From Epiperipatus broadwayi (taxonomy: Eukaryota > Onychophora > Udeonychophora > Euonychophora > Peripatidae): a stretch of DNA of 64,000 bases. This document shows, piece after piece, positions 26,301 through 37,904 of the stretch; the first letter of the stretch is position 1; every line of letters begins with the position of its first letter. The stretch is from positions 2,250,224 to 2,314,223 of the forward strand of contig JAQFVV010006336.1 of assembly GCA_028023455.1 (NCBI GenBank), written 5' to 3'. The translations under genes and the position numbers were made by a program. Below the pieces are notes generated by a model that ran no database searches, had not been told where the DNA came from, and worked only from the letters and a program-made list of their open reading frames with translations.

Positions 26301-27699
26301 ATGATTGTAAAAAATGTTAGATGTAAAAGTAAGAGATGCACATTGGCAGTGTGAATTCACCTTCATAAATAATGATGTGACAATAGAATGGTAAGATCAG
26401 TTAAGTATTCAATAATTGAGTTGTGGACATAGGTAATGTTTTAGTGAGATCTAGGCGTATTTGACTTTTGAATGTCTAATCTTATTTTAATGCACTAAAC
26501 TTATTCCTTTCAAATTTAAATAAGTTAGTAATTGCACATAATATGATAATTGCCCTTATCATATTCTGATAAAAGATAGGGCTTTGGGATAATGCAATAC
26601 TTTATAATGTTGGAATTCTAAATTTAAACTTTAGGCATATCCTAAAGTTCTAAATATACTGTTATTATGTAATTTAAATGCTAGTTTAGTTAAAATAAAG
26701 TTTTATTATCTTATTATTTAAAATAGGATAAAGAGTGATAAATATTTTGAATCTCATTTTTATAAGCAAATTGTATAAGTTAGTCTTGTTGACTAAAAGT
26801 ATGGTTAATGGGATACTGAGTATGTTCCCATCCATAAGTTATTTTCATATATTAGTTTTATTTCGTGCCATGTCTGTGAATTAAAGTTTTGTAAATAGTG
26901 TAAATAAAATTTGTTGTATTTAAAATTTTAGTTAGTTGATTGTAATCTTATTGCTAATTACCACATCTATACACTATTATTGTTATTGCTATCAACCTAT
27001 TAGAAGATTATAAATTGAAATCATTATCGACCAATATAGCACTGTTCACTATATTGTGCTATATCATAATAATGTTGGTAAGCCTTATAATTTATTGGTA
27101 CATCTAATGCATCATCACACAATAATCAAATTGTTAATAACTTAGAGTACAGATTATTTCAAGTAATAGATTAAAAGATAAGTATAATATTTATTTGATT
27201 GATTTAGTTAAATCCGCAGAGCTATCATTCACTGATCTTGATCACATAATTAGTTGACAAAGAGAATTTGGTAAATTATTGTATTTATTTATTAAAAAGT
27301 CATTCCCAATTGTAAATTTTAAAGTTTATGTTAGTTATAAAGTTTATGTGTAACTGCTAAATATAGTTCTTAATTTGAGTTTATATTGAGAGCTGTTTTG
27401 GGCATTATGTTTGGGTAGTGGTAAAATCCCTCTTACTGCCCCAAATATATGTTGTATAACAATTTATAGTGTTCAAACCCTGAGAAGAATTAGTTGTTAA
27501 ATTTCAAGATAGAATTTAAATTTGTAATGAAATTTATATTTAGTCAATTGTTATAGTTAGACTTGAAATAAATTACTTTCACTGTTTTATGAAAGTCAAC
27601 TAAGCTTTAAGATGATATTTTTTTTTTTTTGGTATAAAATGGATAGTTTGTTTTAACTTCAGGATAAATATTCTGGTTGTGTCAAGCTTGAAATCCCCA
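23315..27699. other. Unannotated AT-rich DNA
   Basis: Holds (AAT)n at about 24238-24262, (TA)n at 25262-25281 and small hairpins (26544-26577 and 27038-27063). No gene was recognised. At 26891-26908 lies GTAAATAGTGTAAATAAA, identical to the minus-strand 18-mer at 19873-19890. Confidence 0.5.
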
Positions 27700-28070
27700 G
27701 TTTTATTTAGCTTACCTTTTTACTATTAATACCATATTAGTTCATAGTTTAAAATTTCAGTCTCCATCATTAACATTGTTCTTCAATTTCATCTTAATCT
27801 ATTCTTTTATTTATTCATTCTCATTTGACATTAATTCATTATTATAAATGATTGATCATACACTAACTTTTATTCTTTTATCATCTCAACTATTCATTAA
27901 CTCTTATTGTATCATCATTTTAATCATTCATTATTCTCATACATCTTTGTTCTTTTCTCTTAGTTCTTAGACTCATTTCATTTCACTATTTAATGATTAC
28001 TTCTTTCCATCATCCATTTAGTCATTTACATCTTAATTTACTGATTATTTCATTTATAGGTTTAATTTTG
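27700..28070. other. Pyrimidine-rich degenerate ATTCAT repeat
   Basis: The plus strand is dominated by T and C with very few G. Variants of TTCATT and ATCATC recur without a fixed period. It reads like an old, decayed tetra- to hexanucleotide repeat. Confidence 0.45.
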
Positions 28071-28513
28071 TAATCATTCCAGAGATATAATTATCAGTTA
28101 TTTATTAGTTTGCTGAATATCAAATTTAACTCATCATCTTTTGTTTGTGTGGATTTCAAAGCTGGTTTGACCAGCAGTTATTATCTTGATTAATCACCTC
28201 GTGATCTCCTTCAGATCTAGAGTTTCATGCTAGTTTTATTCAAGACCAGAATCATTTCGTTAGTTTTACATTTTGTTTCTTTATGCTTATATTCTTGATA
28301 ATGAGAGTATAATAGGTTGCATAGGAAAATTTAGTCACTAAAACATGCGGCATGATTCGTTTGTGACCAGTTAAACCAGTGAGAAGGTTACAGTTGAGAT
28401 TATGGCACAAAGTAGTGGCTTGATTGATTGATTAAAGATGTAGCTAGGTTATATGAGATTATGGCACCCAGAAATGGGTGGGCCTAAGCTGTCCAATGAT
28501 CAGAAGAAAGGAT

Positions 28514-28516
<3 letters not shown>
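28071..28516. other. Less AT-rich unassigned segment
   Basis: Moderately complex sequence with two similar phrases, GAGATTATGGCAC at about 28397 and 28456. No coding or element assignment was possible. Confidence 0.4.

Positions 28517-28608
<92 letters not shown>
28517..28608. repeat. (TA)n microsatellite
   Basis: About 45 uninterrupted AT dinucleotides. The overlapping ORF of alternating Y/I is an artefact of this tract. Confidence 0.98.
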
Positions 28609-28611
<3 letters not shown>

Positions 28612-28699
28612 GGTGTGGGTCTAATTATTAAAAAAGAAGTCAAACTCGGATCTGATGAAGCATTATTTTTTGAAAATTATAAATCTTCCTGCTTTCACT

Positions 28700-29052
28700 T
28701 ACCACTGAGAGTTTAAAAACTTAAGTGAATCACGTAAGCTGAGAGCATATCTATATATACACTGACTCTTATTAACTATTCTTATATCAGGACTTGAGTC
28801 TATTGTGTGCTTAATGTTATAATCAACTACTAAATTGTTTAAATTTAATTAACCTATCCCAGGAGAAAAAATCTCAATTTTAACCACCTATAATAAAACT
28901 TATATGACTAAATTTATACAATTCAGTACTTAATTATTATATCAGGTACACAATAAACTCAAGCCCTGATATAATCATGGTTAGTAAATTGATATATATA
29001 TACGCTCTAAATTTAAATGATTTACTTAAGTTTTTAAAACTCTTATTAGGGG
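28700..29052. repeat. 350-bp palindromic element
   Basis: The left arm (28700-28848) and right arm (about 28908-29052) are imperfect reverse complements. Shared blocks are AGTTTAAAAACTTAAGT, then ATATCAGGACTTGAGT/ATATCAGGGCTTGAGT and TATTGTGT. The loop is about 60 bp. It is non-coding and MITE-like. Confidence 0.7.
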
Positions 29053-29127
29053 GCGACTACGTGGAGATTTATAATATTCAAGAAATAACGCAACATCAGA
29101 GTCCTCTTTCAGCATTTTATACTAACA

Positions 29128-29245
29128 GTTTTATATGTATGTGTGTATAAAATGAAAATCAGTAAAATATTTGACATCATTAATTACAGATAAATATATA
29201 ATTGAAGTTCTAATATTTTCAAATGTTTGTACTTATGAAATAAAT
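29128..29245 (+). repeat. Flanking direct repeat, left copy
   Basis: The unit TATGTGTGTATAAAATGAA, then AGTAAAATATTTGAC and ATATAATTGAAGTTCTAATA, is shared in the same orientation with the array at 32640-32835 on the other side of the LINE. Confidence 0.6.
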
Positions 29246-29260
29246 ATTTTTATATAGAAC

Positions 29261-29322
29261 AGAAAATATGGTAATATATATATATATATATATATATATT
29301 ACCATATTTTCTATATAAAATA

Positions 29323-29357
<35 letters not shown>
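29261..29357. repeat. (TA)n-centred hairpin and LINE 3' (TA)n tail
   Basis: AGAAAATATGGTAA (29261-29274) faces TTACCATATTTTCT (29299-29312) across (TA)n. A second (TA)n at about 29328-29357 directly abuts the LINE 3' end (minus strand), as is usual for the simple-repeat tails of RTE elements. Confidence 0.85.
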
Positions 29358-29359
<2 letters not shown>

Positions 29360-29362
29360 TTA

Positions 29363-30720
29363 TCAACCATTATCAATCCACTGCAGGATGAAGGTCTCTC
29401 CAAGTTTAATCCATCTTCTCCGATCTTTAGCTTCTCTTCTCCACATCACCCCTGCACACTTTCTTATTTCATCCATCCATTTCACATGTGGTCTCTTTCT
29501 GGGTCTTTTACAATCTCTTGGAATCCAGTTTAAAATTTCAATTGTCCATCTATTATCATCTCTTCTAACAATATGTCCAGCCCAATTCCACTTCAATCTT
29601 TTAATTTTTTCAATGAGGTCAGTAACACCTGTTTGTTCTCTTACCCATACATTGTGTTTACGATCTCTTCTTGTTACTCCCAACATACATCTCTCCATAC
29701 TTCTTTGAGAGGTATGAAGTCTCTGAATTGCTCTTCTATTAAGTGTCCAACTCTCAGATCCATAAATAAGAACTGGTAAAACACATTTGTTAAAAACCTT
29801 CCTTTTCAAACACATAGGCATATTTCCTTTTAGTATCAAGTTATTTCTACCAAAAGCACTCCAACCAAGTTTAATTCTATGATTAATTTCCTCCATTATG
29901 TTTCCATCTGTATTAATAATCTGACCAAGATATTTGTAACTGTTAACTTCTTCTAATTCATCATAATCAATCTTTATTTTCATATTTTGAGCAAATCGAT
30001 TAAACATTACTTTAGTCTTTTTAACATTTATCTTTAGTCCTACTTTCCTACTTTCATCTGATAATTCCTGCAACATTTCCTGCAGATCTGAAGCATTATT
30101 TGCAAAAACAACTACATCATCTGCGAAATCTAGATGACTTAAATAATCACCATTTACTTTCACTCCTTTAGTTTCCCATTTTAATCCACAAAATACTTCT
30201 TGCAGCACTGCTGTAAAAAGTTTTGGAGATATGGAGTCACCTTGTCTTACACCTTTCTCAATGTTGACTTTCCCAGTGTCATTATGTAATCTAATTGTTG
30301 CTGTGGCATTTTTATAAATATTCTTTAAAATATGACAATATCCTGAATCTAATGCTTTAATCACTGAAGACATGTTTATAGAATCAAATGCCTTTTCATA
30401 ATCTATAAATACAAAACATAATGACAACTCATATTCATTTGTCCTTTCTATAACTTCTCTCAATACCTGGGTATGATCTACTGTACTAAAACCACTTTTA
30501 AATCCAACTTGTTCTCTTGGTTGGTGGAAATCTAATGTTCTCTGTAGACGAGTTGTAATCATCTTGGTAAAAATTTTATATAAAACTGATAAAAGGCTGA
30601 TAGGTCTGTAATTTCTAATATCTTTTTTATCACCTTTTTTAAATATTAATATTATTACTGCATTCTTCCAATCATCCGGTACATCTTTATCATTTAGACA
30701 TTTGGTATATAACTTTGCAA
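29363..30720 (-). pseudogene. RTE reverse transcriptase core and C-terminus
   Basis: The frame stays open from about 30720 to the TGA at 29363-29365. The fully open part from the internal ATG (30562) gives 399 residues. Upstream of that ATG the frame reads NYRPISLLSVLYKIFTK, the conserved RT finger block. Numbered from the ATG: QVGFKSGFST (18-27), motif A FVFIDYEKAFDSI with catalytic D54, motif B GVRQGDSISPKLF (104-116), and motif C FADD (146-149). A maturase-like C-terminal region follows and ends GETFILQWIDNG. All catalytic aspartates are intact. It is separated from the upstream RT segment by a single frameshift in a T run near 30721-30728. Confidence 0.92.
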
Positions 30721-31236
30721 AAAAATTTCTATTTCTTCACCTGCTTCTTTTAATATATCAATTATAATTCCATCATTACCTGGAGCCTTTCCTTTCTTCA
30801 TACATTTAATTGCATGTCTCACTTCTTCATTTAAAATTCCAGGCAATTTGGAAGATGTAATAGATATAGGAGGTACTTGTTTTTTATTACTATATAATTC
30901 TTGATAAAAATCTTCTACCAATTTCATGATGTCATCTCCCTTTTTAGTAATAATTCCATCTTTTTTTCTTATTGCAGATATAAATTTCATACCAATACCA
31001 AAATGTTGTTTTACATTCTTAATACTTTTATTTTCTTCTACAGATTTCCTTGCTAGTTCACAGTTATACTTTCTTATATCATTTTCAACTTTTTTCCACA
31101 TCATTTTTCGAAATTCAAGATATTCAATTCTTTTTAATGCATAATTTATGTATATCTTCATATTCCTTCTTTTCTTCATAAATTCTCTAGTCTCAGTAGA
31201 AATTTTATTGGTCAATTGCTGTTTTTTTACTACCAG
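30694..31236 (-). pseudogene. RTE linker and RT N-terminus
   Basis: About 170 open codons contain VRHAIKCMKKGKAPGNDGI, the start of the RT domain. A lysine-rich linker to the endonuclease precedes it. A stop lies about 7 codons upstream of the TTG that opens the frame, so no natural start is present. It runs into the next RT segment through a one-base slip. Originally it was the middle of one polyprotein. Confidence 0.85.
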
Positions 31237-31589
31237 CTATCTTTGTTGCAGTTTTCAAAAGTGTATCAGTTATTTTCATATTAATTTCCTTCAAATCTGA
31301 ATCATGTTCAAAATCTACTAATACTTGAAACCGATTTCTAAGTTCTAATTTAAATTCATTAGAATGTTTCTGAAGATTAGGAATATCAACTGTAAATATT
31401 GTTTTTCTTAATAATTATTGTCTCTCTAGTTTTACATTAACATGTATCTTACATCTTATTAATCAATGATCACTTCCTGTGTTCAATTTATTAACAACAT
31501 TACAATCTTGAAATATATATTTCCTGTTAGTCAAAATATAATCCAATTCTGCTGTACCTTCATTTGGATGCTTCCATGTCCATTTCCTT
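31237..31589 (-). pseudogene. Decayed 3' part of the RTE endonuclease and linker
   Basis: Several stops and shifts are present. One minus-strand frame still reads TGSDH followed by a stop and LIR (about 31458-31475). This is the SDH catalytic block of AP-type endonucleases, with the usual arginine codon turned into a stop. Confidence 0.7.
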
Positions 31590-32304
31590 TTAACATTTTT
31601 TTTCAAAAAAAGAATTCATAATATAAAGTTTTTCTTTTTCTGCAAACTCCACAAGTCTATGTCCTCTCTCATTTCTATTACCATAACCAAAATTACCTAC
31701 AGCACTTTCATCTTTCATTTTTTTTACCAATTCTAGCATTAAAGTCTCCCATAACAATTTTAAAATTGTGTTTACTCTGATCAAAAGCCTTTAGTACATC
31801 CATATAAAAATCTTCTACTACTTCATCACTATGAGAACTTGTTGGGGCATAAACCTGAATTATCTGCATTTGGTATCTGCTATTAAGTTGTATAACTAAT
31901 CTTGCCACTCTGTCCGATACACCATCAATCTCCACAATATTGTTCTTCCACTTTTTATTTATAATGAATCCTACTCCACTTGTATTTCCAATATTTGTGA
32001 CTTTATAATAGAGTATATGTCCACTTTTTAAATCAATTGTCTCTTCACCTTTTCTTCTAACTTCACAAAGTCCAATAATGTCCCATTTAATATAAGAGAG
32101 TTCTTCTAATTCTTGCAATATTCCTTCACTTGAAAGTGATCTGAAGTTGTAAGTACCTAAATAAAAAGTCATCATCAAATGGCAGCCTGGGTCCACAATC
32201 AGGGGATTCTTAGCACTCTCCACCTTTGGCCACCAACTGCTGCCTTGGTTGGTGACTTTACAGCCTCCTGGGAATAAGGGCCATGCTTTATTTTTGTCTG
32301 TCAT
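31590..32304 (-). pseudogene. RTE AP-type endonuclease
   Basis: The first frame (198 codons, 32304-31708) starts MTDKNKAWPLFPGGCKVTNQ. The endonuclease begins at GTYNFRSLSS (residues 50-59). It carries the metal-binding glutamate in GLCEVRRKG (E81), then VYAPTSS (151-157) and GDFNARIG (186-193). A frameshift moves the reading to the overlapping frame 31784-31590, which continues ESAVGNFGYGNRNERGHRL. Such enzymes nick target DNA to prime reverse transcription. The N-terminal ~45 residues look like read-through leader rather than domain. Confidence 0.9.
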
Positions 32305-32632
32305 AATTGTATATATGTATTGGGAAAATATTTATCATTTACACAAACATTCATTCTGACTTATCAGGCACTGAGAAAAAATACCATGGTGTTTTTTGAT
32401 CTTAAACTCAGAGGTAAAATGCCAATAAACTCACCATGCTGGCTAATGCATGTTGGTGAGCATTCCATCCATGTTCGTATACTATATGAATAATCACATA
32501 GTAATAACAGCTGCAATGACAAGAACGTATGGAGTGGACATTAGGAATTTGCCCTGGTCAGTTCCTTTAAGGCCTCCAAGACGAATCAAAGGGTCTCCTT
32601 TCAGTTAATAGCAAAACTCCTTTCTGCAGCCA
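32305..32632 (-). promoter_or_regulatory. 5' UTR / internal promoter region of the RTE LINE
   Basis: Distinctly less AT-rich than its surroundings. On the minus strand it starts near GGCTGCAGAAAGGAG right after (TA)n and has no ORF. RTE elements carry their promoter here, so this is the expected place by analogy; no core promoter motif is certain. Confidence 0.6.
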
Positions 32633-32639
32633 TATATAT

Positions 32640-32835
32640 ATATATGTGTGTGTAAAAGATGAAGATTGGAGAAATATTCGACTCATTACATTATATATAT
32701 AGATATTTTTATTTAAAACTGTAAAATATTTGACTTACTAAATTATATATAGATTTTTTGATTTTAGTAAAATATTTGATACACCAAATTGTAGATATGT
32801 AATTGGAATTCTAATACATTGAAATAAATAAATAT
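32640..32835 (+). repeat. Flanking direct repeat, right array
   Basis: Three degenerate units of about 60-65 bp carry (G)AAATATTCGAC, GTAAAATATTTGAC or GTAAAATATTTGAT, each followed by ..AAATTATATATAGAT. The first and last units match the single copy at 29128-29245 on the other side of the LINE. Confidence 0.65.
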
Positions 32836-34997
32836 AACAAGATAATGTAATGTTTCAAGATAAAAAAAAGTTTAGGAAAAATATTTGCCAAAAAATATTT
32901 CTACAACTTCAGATTCTTTATGTGAAATATTTATAAATCAAATAAAAGTATAATAAAAAGATTTTATTACTTATTTATGAAATTGTATGGTGTTTAAGTA
33001 AAAGTGAAAAATATATTTATTTATTTTACAAAAAAGAACATTTGTAAGACAAAACATTTTTTTTTTTTCAAAAGCTAGAAACAAAATGAAGGATTTTGTT
33101 CTTGCCGTCACAGATGCTATTCTGCTCTAATTGATATCGTCTCCTGAAAAAATTATTTAAAAAAAAGTACTATAGATATATTAATGAATACATCTCAAAA
33201 ACTATGATATTCATTTGAAATATTACCAGCTAAAATATCATTTTTTTTTTATAAACGCAAACCATAAAATCCAGATAGTGTTCAACTTTACCATATTGTA
33301 ACAAAAATGAAATATATTTTATAATTTTGAATGAATATATTTTGAATATGTTTTACCTTTTTATTACTCTTAAAATTAATTTATACCAAATATTTTTTTG
33401 CACATACACACAAATATATTTATATTAAACTTGTTTATTTAAGGTTTTTAAGCTACTAATATTTTTCATCCAATTTAAGAATGTTTTGATTCTATTCTGA
33501 CAATAATAGCTCTTCTAACTCTCAACTGTTCTTTGTGCCTATGTCATGTGCCTTGGCAATGGACTGCTGTGTTAATATGTATATATGAAATAAATTAATT
33601 GTGTAATGTTAGCTGAAATGTATATTAAGTCACTTCTTAATGAACAGATCAAATTCATTAGACCCATCTGTGAAACAAACACACATACAAAGTTTGAATA
33701 AAACAACATGGATAAAAATAACATTATATCTATTCATTGCAAAAATTAAATAAATTGTTTATTAGATATTAGTTTTATCATTCTCATATTTATATATAAT
33801 CAGTGAGTGTTTTTCCCAGAATAAGTGTGATTGTTCTATGCCTGTAGAATGTTGTTTTATTATTATTGTAACTTGTATTAACATAGGAAATTTTTAATAT
33901 CATAGATTCTCTGTACTGCTTTTATTGAATTTTTAATTGAAAAAAAGTCTGAAGAAATTAGTATTTTATGGACAGTCAGCAAATATCAATCAGATTTGCT
34001 GTTTTGTTCTTAAAGGAAAGATGTTGTTCTGAGGAATTCTTTCCTTCTTGGTGATGCATCATATAAAACTAACCACTAAAATTATCACTTACCAATTAAG
34101 ACTTACAATTTATTCAAATATTTTAATAATTATAAAATAAACAAAAGATTTTAAGACAGAATTTGATAGATTTATCTGGAATTCATCTTCGTAAAAATTT
34201 GTTCATTTTTTGAAAGAGTGTTATATTAAGTTGAAGATATTTATGTTATATTGTTCCTATTACCAAGTCAGTAATATTTTAAATGAATAAATATGATTTT
34301 TTAAAAATATGACTTATTTATAAAATTAAATTAAAAAGAAATCAAGTTCAATTTATTGAGTTTTAGTATAAAAGATAGGTTTTATATAGAAATAAAAGGT
34401 GATCATTTTTTAAAAACTAACCATATGAAATAATAGAAAACATCAAAATTTCCAAAAATTAGCACCAGTCCTAATTTAGGTTTTCACTTCCTGTGTATAC
34501 TAACCTATACTTTAACATATATATCATCTTTTCCATATATAGATAAGAGATCACATTTTACTTATGGACTTTTATTCAGACTTAGTGTTTGTTTCACAAT
34601 TAGTGCAGCTAAATGTTAACTATTTATTAGAAAATAGTGATTTTAATGTAAGTATATGTTGTGACAATCAAACTAGATATGCAAACTCTAACCACAGAAC
34701 ATTCTAAATAATAATAAGAAAATAAAGAATAATTATTTTTTTAAAGTCAGCAAAGCTAATGTGTATGAATAAGTTAAGCAAAGAAGCATAATAGGTTATC
34801 TAGTGATAAAATCATCTTTTGTTAATTTTAGTTAATTTTTATAAGCAACAAAGTCATAAGATAAGTAAGATTATTTCATAGTTTGTAGTCAATAATGTAC
34901 AATAATTGAAAAAGAATTATGTATTTAATATTATTCAAGTTAGTGCTATGAACAACATCTTTAATTAATTTCACATCAATTTGCAGTGGTTATATTG

Positions 34998-34998
<1 letters not shown>
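32836..34998. other. Unannotated AT-rich DNA
   Basis: No gene recognised. Poly-T at about 33058-33069 and 33241-33250. A slightly less AT-rich patch at 33500-33560 gave no coding or RNA assignment. Confidence 0.55.

Positions 34999-35053
<55 letters not shown>
34999..35053. repeat. (TA)n microsatellite
   Basis: About 27 TA units followed by a short TG-rich stretch. Confidence 0.98.
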
Positions 35054-35055
<2 letters not shown>

Positions 35056-35242
35056 TGTGTGTGGATTTGCATAGACATTACATAAAAAAATTTCTTTTAA
35101 TAAATAATTTTCTGTTTTATTAAAAATTAAACGTCAGCCAGTTTTATTTAAAATTATCGATTATGAAAAGTAATTTTTCTGTTAGATGTGATTTCCAGGT
35201 ATTTCATCCTAATTAATCAATCAGCTGTTAGAAAAAAGATTT

Positions 35243-35601
35243 AAAACTATAAATGGTACTTTTGTATTAGAGCTGTGACATTGACAATGACTCTTGGAAT
35301 GACGATCGATGCCCAATGTTCACAAAGACTCATTGGAATGACAATCAATGCTGAAAGATAAGTCTCCTATCTTCCCAGCATTGATCATTATTGTAAGAAT
35401 CGTGAACATCGAGCATCGATCATAGTTCCAAGAGCCATTTTCACTGTCGATCATCATTCTAAGTCATTGTCCATGTCATCATCATTCCATGAGTTGTTGT
35501 GAACATTGATTATCATTCCAAGAGTCATTGTCAACATCAATCATCATTCCAAGAGTCATTGTTAATGTCACAGCTCTAATACCATAGTACCCTATAAATA
35601 A
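35243..35601. repeat. Fold-back element with internal 31-bp tandem repeats
   Basis: The termini are inverted: TATTAGAGCTGTGACATT near 35265 faces AATGTCACAGCTCTAATA near 35568, and the match extends outward through ACTATAAATGGTAC / GTACCCTATAAAT. Inside, variants of CATTCCAAGAGTCATTGTCA followed by ACATCAATCAT recur every 31 bp, one way in the right half and reversed in the left half. No ORF. No target duplication could be fixed. Confidence 0.8.
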
Positions 35602-36762
35602 TGTAGGGCATCTTCAGTATGCACTTGATTCTTTGTATTTTCATATAAATTTTCTATTCCATTTTTGTGTGATTATTTCAACTTACCCAATTCTTTTTTT
35701 GTCACATTTGCAAGCTCCCTTTTTTAAAAGTATTGTCAAAATATTAAAAAAAACCCATTGTTTTAAACTTGAAATAAAATTCAATAAATAAGACAACTTA
35801 GCAATAAACATCATGTTAAGTTGAACAGATTCCAAAACTTTAATCTCAGATTAAATGAAGCCCTCCCCCCGCAGTATTCCCTGAAATTATCCATTTGCCA
35901 GAAAAATGGAGTTAAAGAATTTTAGTATTATTTTAGCTTTGCATATATTTTATTTGCTGTAATTACATTTCAGTTAATGAAAATAAAATATTGAAGTTAT
36001 TTTCACTAACTCATGAACTATCTTTCAAATTTATAGACTGCATTTTAATATCTTAACCATTCAATGCTGTATAATTATTTTATTAGAAATTATTAAAATG
36101 AAATAAAAATATAAATGGTAAATAAAAACATGTTTTTAACGCCTTTAGCAATTTTAAAGACTAATTCTGTATTATTATCTGTAAGCAGAAAAAAATCTTA
36201 CATTACACAAAATATTTTTATAAATGAACTACATTTTAAAAGTTTTGTTTAATGAAGCCTTATACTTTATTCTTATACATTTAAAACTACATTATATTGA
36301 AAAAATACACAAAAACATTTTTAAAAAGCTAATTTATAATAAAACGCATATTTAAAACTTCATTTGAAAAGATAAAATAATGTTATTGCCATTAGAATCC
36401 TGAATATTTTAAGTAATATAATGTTGCCATTATATATCTTCCAAATTTCAAAAGATAAATTGCTTTATAGAAAATATATAAAAAGTTGTTAGTCAGATTT
36501 TATTTGCCAGTAAATATATATATATATATATTCACTAACCTAAAATTCGTTTTAAAATACTCTTTTTGAATGTTCGACTAAGAATCTATTATATAATGTA
36601 AAATTCTTATAATGTTCCAAACAAATTAGTTTGTTTTCAAACCCAACAAGAAATCCTGTTAAATTTGATATTTCTGGATATAACTAGACTTTCACCAACA
36701 GATACAAGACAACAAATCATTATTATGCACATCTGCTTCAAAACTGGCATTTATCATATATC
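35602..36762. other. Unannotated AT-rich DNA
   Basis: Contains a short (TA)n at 36515-36531 and an 8-C run near 35864. Nothing else was recognised. Confidence 0.55.
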
Positions 36763-37329
36763 ATGTTTAATTTATGTTTAAAGAGGTTTATTTAAACTTC
36801 ATTATATCAATATTTCATACTCTGTAGTCAAGTTTCAAGCTTTAAGTGTCCATATATATTCAATGGACTTCCATTCTTGCTATTAAAAAGTATGAAGGTT
36901 GCCTTGATAGCAGTGAGAAATATTGATTACTATATTTTGCTGTGGATGTTTAGGTAGTTACTGGTTGGAATTTAATTACATCATTATCCCATATTAGCTT
37001 TAGGCACTATTTCTCTTATTATTTCTAAATAATACATGGGCAATTTAAAAGTATTGCAGTTTGTAATGTTAATTGACTATTTATTAGTCTGCATTACAGT
37101 GACATGTTTATTTCATGTTTAAAGAGATTTATTTAAACTTCATTGTATCAATATTTCATACTCTGTAGTCAAGTTGCAAGCTTTAATTGTCCATATATAT
37201 AAAATGTACCATTAGTTAGAATGGATTTCCATTCTTGCTATTAAAAGGTATGAAGGTTGCCTTGACAGCAGTGAGAAATATTGATTACTATATTTTACTG
37301 TGAATATTTAGGTGATTACTGGTTGGAAT
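36763..37329. repeat. Direct duplication of a ~210-bp segment
   Basis: 36763-36970 and 37103-37329 match in the same orientation at roughly 90%. They share GTATCAATATTTCATACTCT-like, CTTGCTATTAAAA and CAGTGAGAAATATTGATTAC blocks. The second copy carries a small insertion, and (TA)n follows it at once. The 130 bp between them is unrelated. Confidence 0.8.
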
Positions 37330-37904
37330 ATATATATATATATATATATCCATACCATATATCCAACATTATGAACTATATAATTAATGACTGTCAAATA
37401 TATTCCTACATTGGAATAGTCGAAAGACTTACTATTGCTATTGATGAATCCACTAGTTGGAATCTCTGCACAATTCTTAATATTTTGTTAATAGTTAAAC
37501 TGTCAAAAATTTAAATGTTAAATTATATATGTATATTGTATGTATCATTACATAAATAGCTATAAGTTAAAAAAGACGGGCATTACAATAACATAAGCCT
37601 GGTAAAAATGTGGGTTAATTTAATTCATGTGTTTTTTGGCAGATGTCTATACACACTTACTTTTTAATGATTTATGTCTTTTTATTAATAAAGAAAAATA
37701 ATAAATTTATAATCATAACTTGTAATAAAAAAATAAAAGGGGCTAAAATATTGCTCATATTAAAAAAAACAAAAACAAATCAGAGTTGTTGGAATTAAAA
37801 AATAACAAAAAGTTTTAAAATTATTAAAATTAATAATTAACTATTGTTTGTTTTCAAGCACATTCAAATTTATAAATAATAATTATTTTATAAAGCAAAG
37901 ACCG

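Larger units (their letters stand above)
29358..32632 (-). mobile_element. Nearly full-length RTE-clade LINE, inactive
   Basis: This 3.27-kb non-LTR retrotransposon has the RTE plan: a short 5' UTR (32305-32632), an apurinic-like endonuclease (31590-32304), RT (about 29360-31236), a very short 3' UTR and a (TA)n tail. It appears complete at both ends and sits between (TA)n tracts. The protein resembles the copies often mis-annotated as craniofacial development protein 2 in invertebrates. At least three frameshifts and several stops inactivate it. A (TA)n with a TG run lies at its 5' border (32632-32655). No target duplication could be assigned inside the microsatellite. Confidence 0.9.

Noticed and set aside
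28453-28716. Y/I-repeat ORF
   Set aside because: Mostly the (TA)n tract; flanking residues show no domain.
29388-29779. Plus-strand ORFs over the LINE
   Set aside because: Antisense shadows of the RT coding strand; no independent motif. The same applies to 30926-31144.
35300-35570. CRISPR-like 31-bp repeats
   Set aside because: Units are contiguous and inverted between halves, without spacers, in a eukaryotic context.
37281-37514. Plus-strand ORF containing VERLTIAIDESTSWN
   Set aside because: The phrase faintly resembles the IxxDEST block of hAT transposases, but the N-terminal part is (TA)n-encoded and no other domain part or terminal repeat is nearby.
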